This document shows positions 1 to 7,074 of a stretch of 19,440 nt of DNA, one piece after another. Numbering within the stretch: the first letter of the stretch is position 1; every line of letters begins with the position of its first letter. Both the position numbers and the translations under genes were made by a program. The notes beneath the pieces were generated by a model, which was not told the DNA's origin, made no database searches, and worked only from the letters and a program-made list of their open reading frames with translations. Source of the DNA: Acidimicrobiia bacterium UBA4744 (lineage in GTDB: Bacteria > Actinomycetota > Acidimicrobiia > Spongiisociales > UBA4744); NCBI GenBank assembly GCA_002403855.1, contig DHIO01000022.1, positions 143,583-163,022 of the forward strand. Reading direction: 5' to 3'.

Positions 1-2331
1 ACACGGTATGCCGTTTCCGTCGGCATCCATCCTCGATGGTCTGCCCTCGCGAACCCAGTACGCCAGCGACTGCCCGAACGAAAAGCCGGCAGCCTCCACG
101 TCCCGACAGAACAATCCCCCGGCCAATCCGGCCGCCGGTGGCGGTGCGGCACCACCGAAGATGGGCGATTGCCAGGGGGGCCGTTCTGGCGCATCGCCGG
201 AGTCGAGCATCGCCCGCCACTCCTCATCGGTCAACCGACCGAGTTCGGCCTCTTGCCAGAACTCGTAGTACGAGTACACGCCTCCGACTGCAACCTGGAA
301 GTTCCCGGCGTCGTTCGGGACCAAGACCATTATCCGATCGACGCGACCGGTCCCAATCTCGAGATATCCGAGCGTCGAGCGCATGATGTCGGCGATGAGG
401 GCGGCATCGGTGTCGTCGGCCGATGGCATCCCGATGGTTTCGTCCCAATCGGAAGTCTGGATCCACAACGCCTCGAAAACTGATCCGATGCCCTCGAGCC
501 AGTCGTTGTCGGCCTGGGAGATGGGCAGTCCGTCGAGCTCATCGCCGGCGATGCCGGCCAACCGTTGCAGCATTCCTCGGACACTCGTCATGAGCACATC
601 GCGGTCATCGCCCGATGTCACCAGACCCCGTTCCCTCAGTCCATCCTGCAAGAGTCCGACGACCGACGCCATTCGTTGCCAGGCCACCGGATCGGGTTCT
701 ACCCAGTGGCGGGGAGGTTCATCCATCGGCTCGAATCCGCCCTCCGCGGCAAACGACTGCTTGGCGTAGAGGATCGTGTCGTGTTTCAGCTCTGCGTAGG
801 AGCCCAGACCGGTCTGCAGGCTTTTCGCTTCCCACGCCGGTGTCCTCATGAAGTCCGGGTAAGCCTCGCCGTGGGGCACGAGGACCGGTTGAATGGCATA
901 CAGCCAGGCGTCGTAGACCGTACCCGCCCAGTCGCCGGCTCCCCTGCTCCGAACCAGACCCTGCATGGCGGCGAACTGGCTATCGAAGTTGGTGAATTCG
1001 GTATCCCCCCTGGCTTCCAACTCGCGGTAGGCGAGATCCGACCCAAACACCGCGGCCAGATCGAGAGCGGTCGAGTACACGCGACCCGATGGTGGGTCGC
1101 CAACATGTGGGAATCGCAACTGGTCGTAGATGTAGGAGTCAAGAACGAACCGAACCCCCATGATGCGGACGGCTGCATTCTCCGGGTCGATTCCGACGGG
1201 ACGCCGCGTCGCCAGTCCATCGGCAATCTCGGCGAGAACGGCCGGATCCGTGAGGGCGACGGGATTCTCGCGCCAACCGGGCACGGTGTCGTCTGCGACA
1301 TCGGCCAGCTCAAACGGTGTGTAGTCGTCGGCGACCCCCACCATGAAGGCGGTCGGCTCGTAGACCAGCCGCCAGGCCTCGGCCAGCGCGGCGTCGCGGA
1401 CGAGCGGTAGCGAGGCCAGTGCCCCGATCTGCAACGAGTTCGCGTCGTGAACGAAGAACGAAGCCTGACCGAGCATCGACATCGCCCGGAAATACCGCTC
1501 GAGTTCCTCGTTGCGGGTGTAGTGGCCGCGTGGCTTGAAGAGGCTGTAGTCCACGCAGTTGACGAGCGATACCAGCGGCCGGCACTCTCCGTAGCTGGTG
1601 GTCGGAGACCTGGTCAGCTGGGCAGCCTCGAGCGCCAGCTCAACTTCTTGCTGAGCCAGCGGCCCGATCGGACCGATGTCGAGCTCGAGCAGAGTGGCGG
1701 TTGCCTCGAACACCTGCTCGGCGCGGGACGCTGCTTCGGCCAGGTCGGTACCTTCCAGTTGGGCGGTCTGTTCCCGCCCCGCCTCAACCAACCCGAAGAC
1801 CAAGTCCTGGAGGATCGGTAGAAGCGCTTCCTGTTCGACATCGCGCAGGAGCTTCGAAAACGCCAGGTGCAGGAAGTGATATCCGGCGTCGGTGGTCACG
1901 AAGAACACCTGACCTTCGTAGAGGTAGCTGGCATAGGCATGCTGAAACTGCCGGTAACCGTCGGGCACGACGACGAAGCCTTGTGCCAGCAGAGTGGTGC
2001 TTATCTCCGGTTCGAGGGTCAGCCAATCGGGCTTGAGCACCCCGTCGATCGTCGCCGGTAGCGAAGGCCCCGGGTAGGCCGGCCCGTCCTCTATGAGCGG
2101 GACGATCGGAAGCGAAGCAAAGGCTCCCGGCGATCCGGGAACCATTCCTGTGACTGAGTCAAGGGGGGGTCCCTCGGCGATCGTGGTGGTCGGCGGCAAC
2201 GTCCCGGTCGTCGAGGAACTCCGCGATGTCGACTGGGTGGTAGATGGTGTCGTGCTGGTTTCCTGGGTCTTGTCCGTGCAGGACGCGACGATCATCGCGA
2301 ACACCATCAGGACGACGAATATCTGCTTCAC
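1..2331 (-). CDS. DUF3160-family lipoprotein with C-terminal excalibur-like motif (3' end cut by window)
   Basis: The frame is open from a GTG at 2331 to the window edge, giving 777 visible residues. The N-terminus is a lipoprotein signal peptide (KQIFVVLMVFAMIVASC, lipid-anchored Cys18), followed by a Ser/Thr-rich linker to about residue 60. The body matches the DUF3160 family by memory of its hallmarks: FVTTDAGYHF near residue 143, YTRNEELERYFRAM near 268 and AELKHDTILYAKQ near 511. The last 40 residues (Cys742 to Cys777) end in MDADGNGIPC, like the calcium-binding excalibur motif found in secreted actinobacterial proteins. The stop lies beyond position 1, probably within a short distance. 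A GAGGGGAG ribosome-binding site lies just before the GTG, and the lipobox distance supports this start. It is expected to be anchored outside the membrane; the biochemical role of DUF3160 is not known to me. The next gene upstream (CapA-like) ends 94 bp away on the same strand, so co-transcription is possible. Confidence 0.85.
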   Translation of the reverse strand, partial: MKQIFVVLMVFAMIVASCTDKTQETSTTPSTTQSTSRSSSTTGTLPPTTTIAEGPPLDSVTGMVPGSPGAFASLPIVPLIEDGPAYPGPSLPATIDGVLKPDWLTLEPEISTTLLAQGFVVVPDGYRQFQHAYASYLYEGQVFFVTTDAGYHFLHLAFSKLLRDVEQEALLPILQDLVFGLVEAGREQTAQLEGTDLAEAASRAEQVFEATATLLELDIGPIGPLAQQEVELALEAAQLTRSPTTSYGECRPLVSLVNCVDYSLFKPRGHYTRNEELERYFRAMSMLGQASFFVHDANSLQIGALASLPLVRDAALAEAWRLVYEPTAFMVGVADDYTPFELADVADDTVPGWRENPVALTDPAVLAEIADGLATRRPVGIDPENAAVRIMGVRFVLDSYIYDQLRFPHVGDPPSGRVYSTALDLAAVFGSDLAYRELEARGDTEFTNFDSQFAAMQGLVRSRGAGDWAGTVYDAWLYAIQPVLVPHGEAYPDFMRTPAWEAKSLQTGLGSYAELKHDTILYAKQSFAAEGGFEPMDEPPRHWVEPDPVAWQRMASVVGLLQDGLRERGLVTSGDDRDVLMTSVRGMLQRLAGIAGDELDGLPISQADNDWLEGIGSVFEALWIQTSDWDETIGMPSADDTDAALIADIMRSTLGYLEIGTGRVDRIMVLVPNDAGNFQVAVGGVYSYYEFWQEAELGRLTDEEWRAMLDSGDAPERPPWQSPIFGGAAPPPAAGLAGGLFCRDVEAAGFSFGQSLAYWVREGRPSRMDADGNGIPC

Positions 2332-2425
2332 TTCCGGCTCCCCTCTGAGGCCCGTGCGACTCCCGGCTGGATCCGTCCTTCCGAAATGTCTTCCGGTCGT
2401 TGCTCCAAACTGAGTCACCCCATAC

Positions 2426-3997
2426 TCACTTTCGGTCCAGAATCACCGGATCGAGACTCCCATCTCCGTCGACGTCACTGCAGCCCGGCGTCCCCGGTCC
2501 GGCCAGCTCGGCCGGAACCGTGAAGCCAAACCCCTGCCACACCCAACCACCGGTGGCCAAGACGCCCGAATCGTCGAGGGAGTCGAAGGCCAGGGCGATG
2601 GACCCGTCGCAGACCGCCAAGCGAGCAACCGGTCGGAAGAGCGTCCCGGCCACCCACACCTCACGCAGGTCATCCGACCTGTAGACGCCCAGATGGGCGC
2701 TCCTCCCGTCGGCGTCCGCCCATTGACGGTTTGGGAACTGGCGATTGACGTCGTTTGCCTCGTACGGCCGGCGGTGGGAGATGACGACATCCCGGCGACC
2801 GTCGCCGGTGGCATCCCCGGCGGCAGCTGCTACGACATCGCCACCCGTGAAGCCTTCCGGCGGAAAGGAAGTAGCTTCGACCGCGGCAAGTGTTGGAGTC
2901 CTGACCAGATTCCACCACTCGAGCCCGAACAGTACGGCATCGCCCTTCGGTACCGCCCAACCGTCAAAATGCACGCGCCGATCGTGATGATTTGCCGTTC
3001 CTTCCCGATAGGCCAGTACTCCCTGGCGGTCGGCCAGCACCTCGAGCACGGCCCCTTCCTGGGTCCCGGCGGCGGATTGATCGAATAGGAAGTTCCCGAG
3101 ACTGGTGGCGATGATGGTGGGACGGCCCCCGGTCCCCGCCGTCACGTAGACCGGTTGTGTGACGTGGGACCCGTGTCCCCAGACGATATCGACGCCCCAC
3201 CCGGCGAGTTTGCCGCCCAGCACTGCCATGCCGGGATCGTTTTCCCGGTAGTGCTCCACACCACCGTGCAAACCGACGATGACAAGATCGGCCCACGCCT
3301 CCATCTCCTCGATGGTGGTTCGGACTCTTGCCTCATCCCAATGGGCGATCCCAGGGGCGTCGCCGGTAGCAGAGGTCCCGGCCCGTGTCGCGTCAAATGC
3401 CGCGAACCCCACCTTGAGACCGTTGCGCTCGAACATCTGCACCGAATAGGCTTCCTCCAGCTGCTCGCCCCCGCCTACCGCTGCCATTCCGGCCTTTTCC
3501 ACCGCTTCGATCGTGTCGAGAATCGACAGGCGACCCGCATCGCCGGAGTGGTTGTTGGCGATGCCGACCAGGTCGAATCCTGCAGTCGCCAGTGACCGGG
3601 CTGCGGCCGGATCGGCCTCCAGCGCGAAGGGACGGGCGTCGAGGTGGGGGCGGAGGGTCAGCGGAGACTCCAGGTTGGCTGCGGATATGTCGGCACTTCC
3701 CACCACATGGCGCACGTCCTCGAACAACCCAGATGGGTCATCACGCACAATCGAAGCCACCCCGCGACCGAGCATCACGTCGCCGACCAGCAGTACCGAG
3801 ACGGCGGGCATTTCGGCGAAGTCCACTGAAGTAGGGGCTTCCGAATCGGCCGAGGCAGGCGCCCTCGGCACCGTACCCGAGGTCGCCGGTTGGTCCACAG
3901 TCGTGTCCGCCGGAATGGGCGTCGAAGCGCTCGTGCAACCGGCCAGCAGGGTTGCGAGCACTCCGCAAACCGTCCGCCGGATCACCACGGTTCTCAC
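2426..3997 (-). CDS. CapA-like metallophosphoesterase lipoprotein with FG-GAP-like C-terminus
   Basis: The 523-residue product starts with a lipoprotein signal (LLAGC, Cys21) and a Pro/Thr/Ser-rich linker to about residue 65. Residues 66-310 show the PGA_cap/CapA fold: GDVMLGR (72-78), NLESPLT (108-114), NNHSGDAG (148-155), HGG (244-246), GHGSHV (274-279) and SLGNFLFD (299-306). These are the metal-binding motifs of the calcineurin-like phosphoesterase relatives involved in poly-gamma-glutamate and other surface polymers. Residues 385-523 are an extra domain with two FG-GAP-like calcium-loop motifs, GDATGDGRRDVVI (about 394-406) and DVDGDGSLDPVIL (508-520), so this is CapA fused to a partial propeller-like tail. 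The start is a GTG placed exactly 6 nt after a GAAGAT -10-like box, with no convincing ribosome-binding site. No capB/capC genes are in the window, so true polyglutamate synthesis is not supported; an extracellular phosphoesterase role is safer. Confidence 0.85.
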   Translation of the reverse strand: MRTVVIRRTVCGVLATLLAGCTSASTPIPADTTVDQPATSGTVPRAPASADSEAPTSVDFAEMPAVSVLLVGDVMLGRGVASIVRDDPSGLFEDVRHVVGSADISAANLESPLTLRPHLDARPFALEADPAAARSLATAGFDLVGIANNHSGDAGRLSILDTIEAVEKAGMAAVGGGEQLEEAYSVQMFERNGLKVGFAAFDATRAGTSATGDAPGIAHWDEARVRTTIEEMEAWADLVIVGLHGGVEHYRENDPGMAVLGGKLAGWGVDIVWGHGSHVTQPVYVTAGTGGRPTIIATSLGNFLFDQSAAGTQEGAVLEVLADRQGVLAYREGTANHHDRRVHFDGWAVPKGDAVLFGLEWWNLVRTPTLAAVEATSFPPEGFTGGDVVAAAAGDATGDGRRDVVISHRRPYEANDVNRQFPNRQWADADGRSAHLGVYRSDDLREVWVAGTLFRPVARLAVCDGSIALAFDSLDDSGVLATGGWVWQGFGFTVPAELAGPGTPGCSDVDGDGSLDPVILDRK

Positions 3998-4003
3998 CCG
4001 ACC

Positions 4004-4009
4004 ATCTTC
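4004..4009 (-). promoter_or_regulatory. -10-like box (GAAGAT) for CapA-like gene
   Basis: On the minus strand GAAGAT lies exactly 6 nt before the GTG at 3997, so the transcript would begin at or near the start codon. The same spacing recurs at five other starts in this window. No -35 element is recognisable. Confidence 0.4.
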
Positions 4010-4100
4010 TCAGATGAGCTCACCTCGGTTGCGGATCATCCCGGGGGTTGATCGCGACGGCCTGGTTCCGATACCCGTCACCGAGCTGGAAGCCACCCTC

Positions 4101-4910
4101 CTACCGACCACCGTCGGTTGCCACCCGCCGGGCGAAGGTCGCCAGGGCATCGATGACCTCTTCCCGGTTGAGCTCGTTGACCAGCTCGTGCCTTGCCTCC
4201 GGATAGACGCGTACGGTGAGGTCTTTGGTGGGCATTTGTTTCACCGCCGCCAGGGACGTCTGATACGGAACAAACGGGTCTGCGTCGCCGTGCAAGAAGA
4301 GCACGGGCATGGTTATCCGATCCAATTCATCGTTGAAACGATCCAGCGCCACGACCTCCGCTTCGAGCAATGGCCGCTTGTAGCCGCCGTTGTAGACCAG
4401 CGGGTCGGAGGCATACGCACGTACGGTCTCCGGATCTCTCGACATGCCGGCCGGATCGGACGGTTCATCCGGGATACCCTCTTCGAGGACGTTGCGGGCC
4501 CAGTGCCAGTCACCCAGAACAGCACCGAGGAATGCCACCCCGGCCGGCTGATCCGGGTACCGCTCTGCGTAGCGGCCGGTCAACAGACCGCCCATGGAAT
4601 GACCGGCCATCACCATCGGCAGACCCGGGTACCGGCCCGAGATGATCCCGACCAGAGAGTGCAGATCATCGACGACGTGCTCGAAGTCGACGATGAGAGC
4701 ACGTTCTCCTGCCGACCTTCCGTGCCCGATGTGATCCGGCGCGCAGACGACTGCCCCTCCGGCAGTCAACGCCCCGGCAACATGCGCGTAGCGCCCACCG
4801 TGCTCGGCGTAACCGTGCACCAGAACGACGATCCGCCGGGGTGCCCCATCCGGCCGCCAAACCCGGTAGAAGATCTCTCCTTCACTCCCCCGGAAAGAGC
4901 CTTCGGTCAT
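4101..4910 (-). CDS. Alpha/beta hydrolase, monoacylglycerol lipase type (Hydrolase_4)
   Basis: The 269-residue protein has the compact alpha/beta-hydrolase layout of bacterial monoacylglycerol lipases and related esterases. The oxyanion-hole motif VHGYAEHGGRY is at 31-41, the cap-proximal DHIGHGRSAG at 59-68, the nucleophile elbow GHSMGG at 103-108 (Ser105), the acid in LHGDADPFVP (207-216, probably Asp211) and the catalytic His241 in PEARHELVNE. All triad members are present and the length is normal. No signal peptide is visible, so it is probably cytosolic and acts on acylglycerols or other carboxyl esters; the substrate cannot be read from sequence. The ATG at 4910 follows GGGAGAAA, with a GACGAT -10-like box 11 nt upstream of the start, so a very short leader is possible. 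It stands alone between the CapA-like gene and a 410-bp gap. Confidence 0.88.
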   Translation of the reverse strand: MTEGSFRGSEGEIFYRVWRPDGAPRRIVVLVHGYAEHGGRYAHVAGALTAGGAVVCAPDHIGHGRSAGERALIVDFEHVVDDLHSLVGIISGRYPGLPMVMAGHSMGGLLTGRYAERYPDQPAGVAFLGAVLGDWHWARNVLEEGIPDEPSDPAGMSRDPETVRAYASDPLVYNGGYKRPLLEAEVVALDRFNDELDRITMPVLFLHGDADPFVPYQTSLAAVKQMPTKDLTVRVYPEARHELVNELNREEVIDALATFARRVATDGGR

Positions 4911-5320
4911 TGGTTTCTCCCATCGTCAAACTTCACTCACCCACCCAACCTAGTGCCGCTACCCCCCACCGCACGGGGTGCCGGCGTTTCGCGGGCCGGG
5001 GCCGGCAAAGGGCCATTCGGCCCTTGCTACCCAACAGGCCGGTTCTCCAGAATGCACCCGACGGACCGCTGCGCAGACATAGGCGCGTTCTTGCGAGGAG
5101 CCCTCGGCCATCGGTTTGGGATGCGGAGCGGGCGCAGGAAAGGCGACGGGCGAGAGAACCGGGATTGTTCGACAGCATCCCACCTCCGGTTCTCTCGCCG
5201 GCCTTCCGAACCGACCTCGCCAGAATGCCGGACGGGCGAAACTCGGTCTCCGGTTGACTCGTCGGCTCCCCTCGGGCCGCATCCTGGTCGGTCGTTTTGA
5301 CCGGCCCCGGCTCGCGGCCG
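4911..5320. other. Gene-free region (410 bp) with hairpins
   Basis: No credible gene was found here. The open frames on both strands are extensions or mirrors of the flanking genes, without recognisable domains. The region holds a 7-bp hairpin with a 4-nt loop at 5008-5025 (AAGGGCC/GGCCCTT) and a long inverted repeat at 5149-5199. The lipase promoter probably lies near 4920-4960. It separates two minus-strand genes, so it should contain the amidase 3' end and terminator. Confidence 0.6.
5149..5199. repeat. 14-bp perfect inverted repeat, 23-nt spacer
   Basis: The arms GGCGAGAGAACCGG (5149-5162) and CCGGTTCTCTCGCC (5186-5199) are exact reverse complements. The spacer contains a smaller GGGAT/ATCCC pair (5161-5165/5177-5181) that could compete or extend the fold. 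It lies 122 bp beyond the end of the amidase gene on that gene's strand. No T-tract follows on either strand, so a classical terminator is not clear. Confidence 0.6.
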
Positions 5321-6283
5321 CTACAGCAGACCCGCTTCGATCTCGGCCACACGGTCGAGACCGGCTTGCCCACAGAGCACCTCCGTTTGAATTCCTCCGG
5401 CCGCGATTCGTTGCTCGACCATCGACCGCAAGGTTCCATCGGCAATCAGACCGGCGAGTTGTGACCCGGGACAGGAGGTCGCCGCGTAGTCGCGATGACC
5501 GGCGACCGTCGAAGGACCAACCGCGAACCGAACCGATGCCCACGCCAGGACGTCGGACAGAGCTGCCAACTGTGCCGCAGGAACCCCCTGCTGATCGAAA
5601 TGCCCGTCGCAGCACACCAGGAAGTGCCCGCTGGGATCGTATTCGGTTGATGTGTCACCTTTCGCCGACACCGGTCTGCCCTCATACACGTGGCCGTTGG
5701 CGTCTACCAGGTAGTGGTAGGCGATATCCGGCCACCCGTTTCCCTGGTGGTGGCTCTGGTATGAGCGCATCCGCTGTGGCGCTTCAGCGTTACTCCCCAT
5801 GACCACGGCGGTGTGGTGCACCGTCAGCCGTTCTATCCGATGCTCGACGAGCGGTCCCCGGATCGGAGCCGCCCGCCACGCTTCCCTGCAAATGACTGCG
5901 AGCCGGCCTGCCGTTGCGCCGACCGGGGAGGTAGTGGTGGAAGGAGCGGAGCGGGTGCTGCTGGTTTCGGTTGTAGTCGTCGCCTCGGTCGTGGTAGTCA
6001 TCGCCGGTTCGGTGGCCGTCGTCGAGGCTGCGGTGGTGGTCGTCGTAGTGGTCGGTTCGATCGCCGTCGGCGTAGCGGTCGTGGATTCAACGGTCGATGC
6101 GGGAGCGGCCGGTGTGGAAGGCACGGAGGTCGACGTGGTCGACGAGTTGAGGCCTTCTGCCGCCGCAGATGAAGGAACGCCGTCCTCGGCCCGCAACCAG
6201 GCCAATCCACCGGCAGCCCCGGCGCCGACCAATACACCAAGCATCGCCAGGAACCTCCGGCGGCTCAGCATCGTATCGCTCAC
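5321..6283 (-). CDS. Tat-exported N-acetylmuramoyl-L-alanine amidase (PGRP/Amidase_2)
   Basis: The 320-residue protein opens with a twin-arginine signal (SRRRFLAM, residues 7-14, then a Gly/Ala/Leu-rich segment to about 30). A strongly Thr/Ser-rich low-complexity linker runs to about 122, probably a wall-spanning spacer. Residues 128-295 are a peptidoglycan-recognition/T7-lysozyme-type amidase domain. It has LTVHHTAV (His156), IAYHYLVD (Tyr189), GHRDYAATSCPG (His263, Cys271) and GHVYEGRP. The His/Tyr/His/Cys set matches zinc-dependent amidases that cut the bond between MurNAc and the stem peptide, so it is likely catalytic rather than only binding. It acts outside the membrane in wall remodelling. 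The GTG at 6283 lies 8 nt after a TACCGT box; an in-frame ATG at residue 5 is the alternative start and both keep the Tat motif. It follows the SRPBCC gene on the same strand at 127 bp. Confidence 0.9.
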   Translation of the reverse strand: MSDTMLSRRRFLAMLGVLVGAGAAGGLAWLRAEDGVPSSAAAEGLNSSTTSTSVPSTPAAPASTVESTTATPTAIEPTTTTTTTAASTTATEPAMTTTTEATTTTETSSTRSAPSTTTSPVGATAGRLAVICREAWRAAPIRGPLVEHRIERLTVHHTAVVMGSNAEAPQRMRSYQSHHQGNGWPDIAYHYLVDANGHVYEGRPVSAKGDTSTEYDPSGHFLVCCDGHFDQQGVPAAQLAALSDVLAWASVRFAVGPSTVAGHRDYAATSCPGSQLAGLIADGTLRSMVEQRIAAGGIQTEVLCGQAGLDRVAEIEAGLL

Positions 6284-6291
6284 AGCTGGTG

Positions 6292-6297
6292 ACGGTA
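6292..6297 (-). promoter_or_regulatory. -10-like box (TACCGT) for amidase gene
   Basis: TACCGT fits the TANNNT pattern and sits 8 nt before the GTG start on the minus strand. It would give a leaderless or nearly leaderless mRNA. No -35 element is evident. Confidence 0.35.
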
Positions 6298-6410
6298 GCA
6301 GTGAGGCGCCTCGATCCCGTTCACTGCACGCCGAATAGCGCCGGAGGCAAGCGGCCCTTCACCGCCAGATTCTTGGCTATCAGACGCCCGGCACGATCAG
6401 CCTCCGCAGG

Positions 6411-6878
6411 TCAGGCGGCGGCCGCCCCGTTGCCGCCCACCGACTGGGCTACCCGATCCACAAAGCTCTTGACGCTCGCTTCGGCCACTCGATGCAGGAC
6501 GGCACGGTCGAGGGCCCGTCCCAGGGGTCCCAGCGGTGGAGCGTAGGTGCCACGCATCGCAATCTGACACAGTTCCGGGCCGATGGAGGCCACGACGAGA
6601 TCCGCGTCGAGTTTCGGAAACAGGCCCGGGGTTCCGGTCGCCTCCCATGCGAACGGAATGGTGGTTTGGTGATTGCCCCGCAGCGGAGTTCCCGCAACGA
6701 GCTGAACAGTCTTGGCCATTACCGGATGGTCACGACTCACGCCGATCTTGTCCCGAAGATCCTCGCCTTCACGGTATGCAGCGTCGGCAAAAGACCCCAG
6801 CTTGTTGAGTTGCGACACCAGCCGGGGTTCGACTTCATCGAAGGGTCGGTTCACGTGGACGAAGTAGTAAACAAACAC
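6411..6878 (-). CDS. SRPBCC/polyketide-cyclase-like small protein
   Basis: The 155-residue product begins with a beta strand (FVYYFVHVNRPF) and ends in a long amphipathic helix (LGRALDRAVLHRVAEASVKSF minus its tail). Between these lie strands such as TTIPFAWEATG and DADLVVASIGPE. This order, with a terminal helix after a curved sheet, resembles the START/SRPBCC lipid- or ligand-binding fold; the match is by pattern only. No catalytic residues can be named. I chose GTG at 6878 over an in-frame TTG at 6881, because GGAGAGG then sits 5 nt ahead of the start. The leader carries mutually exclusive inverted repeats that overlap this ribosome-binding site, which suggests translational control. The gene is divergent from the dehydrogenase at 7075. 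After its TGA the same frame stays open for 28 more codons. Confidence 0.6.
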   Translation of the reverse strand: MFVYYFVHVNRPFDEVEPRLVSQLNKLGSFADAAYREGEDLRDKIGVSRDHPVMAKTVQLVAGTPLRGNHQTTIPFAWEATGTPGLFPKLDADLVVASIGPELCQIAMRGTYAPPLGPLGRALDRAVLHRVAEASVKSFVDRVAQSVGGNGAAAA

Positions 6879-6887
6879 CAAAACCTC

Positions 6888-6932
6888 TCCGGACCGGTCC
6901 CGTCCGGATCAAGCGGGCCACCGCCCGGACGG
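6888..6932 (-). promoter_or_regulatory. Candidate two-state RNA leader over a ribosome-binding site
   Basis: On the minus strand three arms follow each other: CCGTCCGG (6932-6925), TCCGGACGG (6908-6900) and GTCCGGA (6894-6888). The middle arm can pair with either the first (8 bp, 17-nt loop) or the last (7 bp, 7-nt loop), but not both. The last arm runs directly into GGAGAGG, the ribosome-binding site of the SRPBCC gene, so pairing with it would hide the site. This is the layout of an attenuator or a translational switch. A DNA operator (TCCGGAC-N7-GTCCGGA) is the alternative reading. Confidence 0.4.
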
Positions 6933-7062
6933 TAAGTCCATGGGTCCCACCGTACGCTGGGCGCCGATCGGCTGCTACGGCCAATGGTCACATGACGATC
7001 AGCCAAAATGCCGATGCTCGTTGATGGCCATATGGCCCTAGACCGAACGTGGTGCAAGATGC

Positions 7063-7068
7063 GACGAT
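7063..7068 (+). promoter_or_regulatory. -10-like box (GACGAT) for dehydrogenase gene
   Basis: GACGAT lies exactly 6 nt before the GTG at 7075, consistent with leaderless transcription. A 12-bp palindrome, GGCCATATGGCC (7026-7037), lies just upstream where an activator or repressor could bind. Confidence 0.4.
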
Positions 7069-7074
7069 CTCTTC

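Noticed and set aside
3513..5300. A 595-codon open frame on the plus strand.
   Set aside because: It runs antisense through the CapA-like and lipase genes and into the gene-free gap. Its product is low in sense-like patterning and has no domain.
4933..5615. Minus-strand frames covering the gap at 4911-5320, considered as a gene.
   Set aside because: They overlap the amidase 3' end in other frames, are Arg/Gly-rich, and cross the 14-bp inverted repeat. No conserved motif or good start was seen.
5907..6145. The Thr-codon-rich stretch in the amidase gene as a nucleotide repeat element.
   Set aside because: It encodes the low-complexity Thr/Ser/Ala linker of the amidase and lacks a fixed repeat unit.
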